Assembly: GCA_963693085.1 (NCBI GenBank) | Contig: OY856412.1 | Location: forward strand, 963,818,281 to 963,882,280 | Reading direction: 5' to 3' | Length of the DNA stretch: 64,000 bases | DNA from: Alisma plantago-aquatica | Lineage: Eukaryota; Streptophyta; Magnoliopsida; Alismatales; Alismataceae | Notes under the pieces: generated by a model | Databases searched by the model: none | What the model saw: the letters and a program-made list of their open reading frames with translations, nothing else | What the model was told of the DNA's origin: nothing | Translations under genes and position numbers: made by a program | Shown: piece after piece, positions 58,592 to 64,000 of the stretch | Layout: each line of letters starts with the position of its first letter | Numbering within the stretch: the first letter of the stretch is position 1

Positions 58592-61200
58592 TGTGATAAC
58601 CCGTTACACTAAACGAGATTACTCAAAATATAAATCACAATCAATCACTAATTAATCACATAACCAAAAATATGGGTAAATTAAAACTGATTTCAACGTC
58701 AGCACCCACTCATAAACATTTGCATAAGAGCTCAAAATCTTTCTTATACCCATACTATGACAAGAATTTGATACAAATTGTTCTATCATCTTAGCCACCA
58801 CATATATACACAGGAGAATAATATTCATATATTCCACAGAAACAAGCATTAATATGCTAACAGAAGTCCAATTCATTTGAAACACCATATACAAATTTTT
58901 TCTCGCCCAAACCTGAGAGTACAAGGATAACTCTAGGACACACTAGACATCTAATCAACTTTCTCATATAGCTCCTCTTTGTTGCCACTAGTTTGTTTTT
59001 GTCACTTCAGATTACCTAAAAAGATGTGGCGAACCACAAGGGTGAGACCCATGTCCCAGCAAAAGATATAACCTCCAACAACGTTTATTGGTAATATTTT
59101 TAAGTAATTAAATAGTTAAGTAGTTTAATCAGATATAACAAATAAGATCAGCAATACTGATGATTAACAAAATACATAAAAGAGTAGATAATAAATATCA
59201 TCATTAGCCAGAATATCATCATTTATCTTGTTGACAATATAAGCAATTTAGTAGCACATGCATATCTAGCCTCATGAGCAAGTCTAGTAACATAACATAG
59301 CTAACAACATGAGCATGTCTAATTGGTTGAATATATCAACATCATAAGAAGAGCTAACAACATAAGCACAACTATCTGGATAAGCATGATTTGCAACATA
59401 TGCATCTCTAGTTATAAAGGCATGGCTAGCATGCTAAACATAACTAACAACATGAGATAGCTAGCATCATGATCATAATCAATAGTAGCAGTATAGTTAT
59501 TAACATAATCATGGCTATTGTATCTACACATTACAATCTTAAGCATATCCACTGCATAAGTATATCTACTATCTCTTAATTGCACTAAGCATTATCTTTA
59601 TGTAAAGAGAACAAACAAGGGTTATCATCCAATGTGAAGCGTCGTGTAAACCCTAAACAGATATGTTATACGGATGTATTACATCTTTTATTATGCCTTG
59701 AGGAATTTGAGGATATATTTCAAAATCAAACTGACCACTGCTAAATCGAAATCAGTGCCATACAAGATCTAGGAAGAGCCGAACTCCTAAGATCTTCTCC
59801 GCCCCCGGTCAGTACGGGTTCGCCACAACAACACATAAGGTCAAGCTGCTAATAGCCTAGTCCGTCCTTGGTACAGGTCACAGTACTAGTGAAAGGAGGT
59901 GGGTATGCATACCCACCATCCGAGGTACAACCGCAGTTGTCCTCCAATCTTGTCACATATATAATCAACGAGACACGATCGCAGCCATTCTCAATCACAT
60001 CAGATGTATGAGGCATGACCATAGCCAACCTCCACAATCTGCATTTTGGATGACAAGGATATATCTTCAACTTGCCACCCCCCACATACTCAATAGTATG
60101 TGCTTCGAGTTTCCCTTAGGAATACTCGTTTCGCCATCTGGAAAATTCTGACACTCAGATGGATCTATGGCACATGGCACTACATAATTAGAGTTTCACT
60201 TGATTAGTTATGCCAATTGGGTAAATTAAGGCTACATTAAACAAGTGGACATATAAACCCTAATTCACTTCTAACAAGTACATAAATATCAAAACTTTGA
60301 TAATATATAAAACATGTGAAACATAATTTCTCATCATCACATGGTACTATTCACTTGCCATTCTTGAGACCACACTAGTCATCATACTATCACAAGATAT
60401 AAATCCTTTTCACAATATCACAGGGTATCAACCATTATCAACATAAGAGGATTACACCTCATTCAGGGCTCAACCATGCCCAAAGGTCATTAAGACCATC
60501 ATACTATCACAGGATATAAATTATTTTCACAATATCACATGGTATCAACCCTTATCAACACAAGAGGATTACACCTCATTTAGGACTCAACCATTCCCAA
60601 AGGTCATTAAGACCATCATACTATTCCGCGCAAGATCATCATTATCTTTGCATGTCTTATAACAAGGCTCAACAACATCACTTACATGTAATACACCAGA
60701 TCAACACAATATTGCATTAATGAGCTAGGAGATGTTCATAAACAATCATGGCAAGGTTATATTAACATTAAGAACATACTCATAATGCACATGTTTAGCA
60801 TAAGAAAGTATCACCCATGTACGTGGCAATGATAACAACCAATTAACATATCAAGGTTATGATTATATTAAGGAGGTTATTCTACCATCATTCCATCATA
60901 TAAGAATGTTAAACATGAATACTCATATTTATCGATTTGTATTAGAGTTAGGTTTACAAGATAAATTATACTAATGTTACTAATAAACACTCATACCCAA
61001 ACCCTAACTCACGACATCCCCATTGGATCATGGATGCATAAGGTGAAGCATCACAATCACGTTCCATACTATTCTCAAGTATGAACCCACACATAAATCA
61101 AGGTGTAACCATCGTGTTATAGCATACTAGGGTTTCAACAACAGTAATAGATTACTCCATGATTGTATTAGTCATTCAAGGACTATTCATACCCAATTAC
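58592..61200 (-). mobile_element. LTR of the 4-kb family, distal end unresolved
   Basis: Begins TGTGATAACCCGTTACACT and shares with the solo LTR, in order, the CCTGAGAGTACAxGGATxACTCTAG block (58911), the GCCxTGAGGAA...GAAGAGCCGxACTCC block (59691-59790) and the CACATACTCAATAGTATGTGCTxxxGTT block (60090). The opposite end (expected TGTAAGG...-like start on the minus strand) was not found before 62 kb, so it may be truncated by, or merge into, the CACTA element. The limit given is approximate. Confidence 0.55.
60383..60624. repeat. Tandem duplication of a 117-bp unit in the LTR
   Basis: CATACTAT starts units at 60383 and 60500, and the first 8 bases of a third at 60617. Units share TTTTCACAATATCAC, GGTATCAACC and AAGAGGATTACACCTCATT and differ at about ten positions. 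Confidence 0.85.
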
Positions 61201-62240
61201 CATCATTTAGTTATATTAAAGCTAGGTATAACAAGCTATACCTCATTAGGGTTACATATCAACACAATATGGTTATCATCCCTTCTATTCATATGATTGA
61301 ATAGGGTTCCATCATCATTCAACCAATATCACCATAATGTCACCCAGAACCATTAGATGTTTAAAAGGTAAGACCATTGGGTTGTTTACATAAGTAAACA
61401 CCTTGGATATGTAACCACCTATGAAGTCCTTGATTTGTTCTCTAGAAAGAGTCACCATCTAACCCTAAACATCTCTTGATTAACAATACAAAAAGTTCTA
61501 TTAAGAGTAGGATAAAACCCACAATCGACTGCTCATTTAAAACAAGCCATCCATTGTCAACAAGTAAGCTCCTTAAGTTGATCATATAAAGGAAACTATG
61601 TAAATCACATTATTAGGACCAACATATTACAGTAGCCATCATTCTATTTTATTGGAGGAATAAACATTAGATCTTGACCATTGGATCAAGTTCATATGTT
61701 AAAACCATCAATTACAGTATAGGTCCGACTATTGCATCAAGTGACCCAAGAAATCAGTTGCAACGCGTCCGGTCTTCCACTCCTCAAGGCTTAATTGATG
61801 CTACAACTACAATGATTAACTTAACATAGGTTGTAGAGACCTGATCATCTTGAAAATGAACATCTTTGGGTAGGAATATGCGTGCTGTCAATGAGCAGGG
61901 GGTTAGTGTTCAACATAGCACACTCTTACCTCAACAGGGTATCATGCAGCATATAAACAAGTTTCTAATATGGCTATAACATATTGTGCAATTAACATAC
62001 ATCAATTAATCAATTTGCATCAAACACATATACTGTAAATAGTCACACACAAATAAAATTAACATCTTTGCATTATACTTTAAATGCCCATGGAAACGAG
62101 AAACACTCTTTAATTACATATATATCTCTTAGAAATATGATACATATGTCTTACAAATTCCATAGCATACATCGTTTCATGAGACAACTCATATACCTAC
62201 ATATTATTTTGTATGTTTCAATTTATAGTGCGCTACATAA
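61201..62240. other. Unresolved stretch between LTR and CACTA exons
   Basis: Expected to be partly LTR and partly CACTA interior. No ORF or motif could be assigned. It includes a pyrimidine-poor AT-rich segment at 61960-62220. Confidence 0.35.
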
Positions 62241-62241
62241 G

Positions 62242-62578
62242 ACAATGGACGGGCATGCGCATACTATGTGATGCGATTTATGCAGATGATTATCAAACAT
62301 GCCCCATTGGACATTGATACCATACATGAGGTATTATATATAGTCTCATTAGTTAGTATGAAATATATCAATCTTATTTTTATATTATTACTTATATATA
62401 TACATCATTCTCTTTGCAGGTGTTTAAAACTGACAACACTATAAGTAAACGCTTAAAAAATATACATGCTCCATATACGATGGAAGCATTAAATGAAATA
62501 AGAGAAGAATGTGCAAAAGCCATACAAGCAGTGACAACTGTAAGATATAATTGGGATGTTGATAGCGATAATGAATGA
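62242..62578 (+). pseudogene. Last exons of a CACTA-associated Ulp1-like cysteine protease
   Basis: Exon 62242-62330 reads NGRACAYYVMRFMQMIIKH..., the C-terminal block of Ulp1/C48 proteases that are carried by plant CACTA and MULE elements; the catalytic Cys is at 62256-62258. A GT...AG intron follows (62331-62419). The final exon 62420-62578 encodes VFKTDNTISKRLKNIHAPY... and ends SDNE with TGA at 62576. An in-frame TAA at 62238-62240 and absence of the His/Asp part upstream indicate a truncated or mis-spliced relic. Element polarity fits the terminal repeats downstream. Confidence 0.6.
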
Positions 62579-63339
62579 TACTTTGTAAATGAATATTTTT
62601 GAATGTTAATACATGTATTTGAATGTTTCTATATGTGTGAATGTGAGAATTGAATTGATGTCTGAATGTATCTACTTGTGTGAAATTTTCCTTGGGACTT
62701 TTGCAGGTTTGTGGCTTGTTTGTAGGCTGATATCAATGGATGTCGTAAACCTGCAGTTCAGAAAACTGAACTGCAGGTTCTCATCCTGCTGACCAGCCAC
62801 AGCAGACCTGCAAACTGATATGAAAAAAAAATAGATATAGACGTCGGTTATTTATAGAAAACCGTCAGCAAAGACCTACAGCGTCGGGTTTTTGAACAAA
62901 ACCGACACCTAATGTGGCCACAGCCGTACTGGAAATGGCATCGGCTGTTCGTGTCAAACCGCCGCCTATAATACATATAGGCGTCGGTCTTTTAGTAGAT
63001 AACCGACGCCAAATGAGTTTGCGCCACAGAAAACAACGTCATCTAGGACACTTTCTGCGTCGGTTACCAATTAAACACCGACGCTATATTCCATATAGGC
63101 GTCGGTCTTTTAGTAGATAACCGACGCAGAATGTGTCCTAGATGACGGCGTTTTCTATGGCGCGAACCCTTTTGGCGTCGGTATTCTATAAATAACCGAC
63201 GCCTGTATGTTAAATAGGCATCGGTTAAAAAACCGACACCGAAGTGTTCGACCTTTAGCGGCGCCCACATAGGCGTCGCTCGAAAACCGACGCCAAAAGG
63301 GTTAAACAACCGACGCCAAAGGCTGTTTCTGTAGTAGTG
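62579..63339 (+). mobile_element. Right end of a CACTA (En/Spm-type) element
   Basis: The terminus, reversed, reads CACTACTACAGAAACAGCC, the CACTA-type inverted repeat. The preceding 500 bp (62835-63330) holds about a dozen GGCGTCGGT / ACCGACGCC subterminal repeats in both orientations, the usual transposase binding sites. With the Ulp1 exons this is the 3' end of an originally autonomous-type element. The left end with a matching CACTA terminus was not found in the window. ORFs 62914-63120 and 63064-63309 lie in the repeats and are artefacts. Confidence 0.8.
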
Positions 63340-64000
63340 TCATCATTTGCAATGCTTTTCCACGGGCCAAAAAATATGCCAAATTTTCCCATAATTTTTC
63401 TAGAGAAATTCCCCTTTATCATAGTTAACAATGCTAATTAAATAATATTTTTTATATCCACACCATTCCCCTCTTCATAATTCACATTGTACCAAATATA
63501 ACGGAAGGGGACATGGAGGGGCATGAGATGGGAAAATTCTAAAAAATATTTTGTCACTTATGCATAGGGAAGCGAATAGGACGATATACTTTTGAAATAT
63601 TATTCGTTATAAATATAACCCACATATCAGTATAATGTTACTTATTTATAATTATAATATATAATAAAAAAATTAACACCGACAACAACAACATTTTTTT
63701 ATTTTTATATAAAATATTAGATGATTACCAAAATTGAAAGGCAATCTCTGACACATTCCATTTCTTAGTAACCGTTGAAAAATTTGTATAAACATCAAAA
63801 CTATACACTTGATTAATTACAATCTGAATGACTACTAAATAAACGCCTTTGTAGAGGCATGAGCTACAAATTGAGCCATCAATTCTTTTTGGATGGCAAA
63901 TCCAATATATCGAAAGACAAAATCTAAATATGTAAATAATGTCCTAACATTTTTGTTTATGATATTTTGGATGCGCCGTAAGACAGAGACCGAGGCATTA
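63340..64000. other. AT-rich flank, nothing recognised
   Basis: Sequence after the CACTA end has no ORF or repeat that I can support. Confidence 0.5.

Noticed and set aside
1..64000. CRISPR array, bacterial operon, rRNA cluster or organelle insertion
   Set aside because: No regularly spaced identical repeats with unique spacers, no Shine-Dalgarno-led gene runs, and no recognisable rRNA or plastid/mitochondrial genes. Tandem repeats found are direct and contiguous.

Overview
This is nuclear DNA from a flowering plant, AT-rich and almost entirely intergenic. The evidence is the eukaryotic transposon content: a Tekay/Del-like chromovirus, Sirevirus-type Ty1/copia sequence, L1-type LINEs with RNase H, tRNA-derived SINEs, hAT-type MITEs and a CACTA end, plus long AT-rich spacers and degenerate plant telomere-like TTTAGGG repeats. 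I see nothing bacterial, plastid, rRNA or CRISPR-like. The species cannot be named from this sequence.

Layout. 1-1.55 kb is the 3' part of a long LTR. 2.4-4.3 kb holds two degenerate tandem repeats. A probable hAT MITE lies at 4.95-5.9 kb. A lone 107-codon ORF with a promoter-like leader sits at 6.1 kb and is followed by a decayed tandem duplication. 8-12.8 kb is old, mostly unreadable repeat debris. From 12.94 to 22.5 kb there is a complete Ty3/gypsy chromovirus (LTRs about 2.35 kb, about 2% diverged, 5-bp target duplication). Its gag-pol frame has five stops and no frameshift, and it split an older decayed LINE that continues from 22.5 to 26.2 kb. 26.5-39.4 kb is one copy (A) of an old duplicated gene 5' region, inflated by hAT MITEs, a tandem array derived from a MITE-like sequence, and a young 5.15-kb gag-only non-autonomous Sirevirus-like element at 33.86-39.01 kb (LTRs about 0.6% diverged). 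39.4-45 kb is mostly unannotatable, with a telomere-like patch, an (AC)n(AT)n microsatellite and a SINE. 45.1-52.26 kb is a minus-strand LINE split by a 4-kb solo LTR, with a second SINE at its 5' edge. 54.4-55.1 kb is an RNase H-like fragment. 56.0-57.7 kb is copy B of the duplication and keeps a recognisable first-exon fragment of a SEN1-like P-loop helicase gene. 58.6 kb onward holds another LTR of the 4-kb family, and 62.2-63.34 kb is the right end of a CACTA element with the last exons of a Ulp1-like protease gene.

How it fits together. The window is a nested-transposon record, not a working pathway. Order of events can be read from the nesting: LINEs and the duplicated helicase-gene region are oldest; MITEs, SINEs, the solo LTR and the chromovirus landed later; the gag-only Sirevirus-like element is the youngest. 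No intact protein-coding host gene is convincingly present. The most useful observations are the structurally complete gag-only element with its four LTR hairpins and six polypurine tracts, the collinear A/B duplication, and a CGGTCGA core motif amplified independently in the LTRs of two unrelated retrotransposon families. Divergences and alignments were made by eye.
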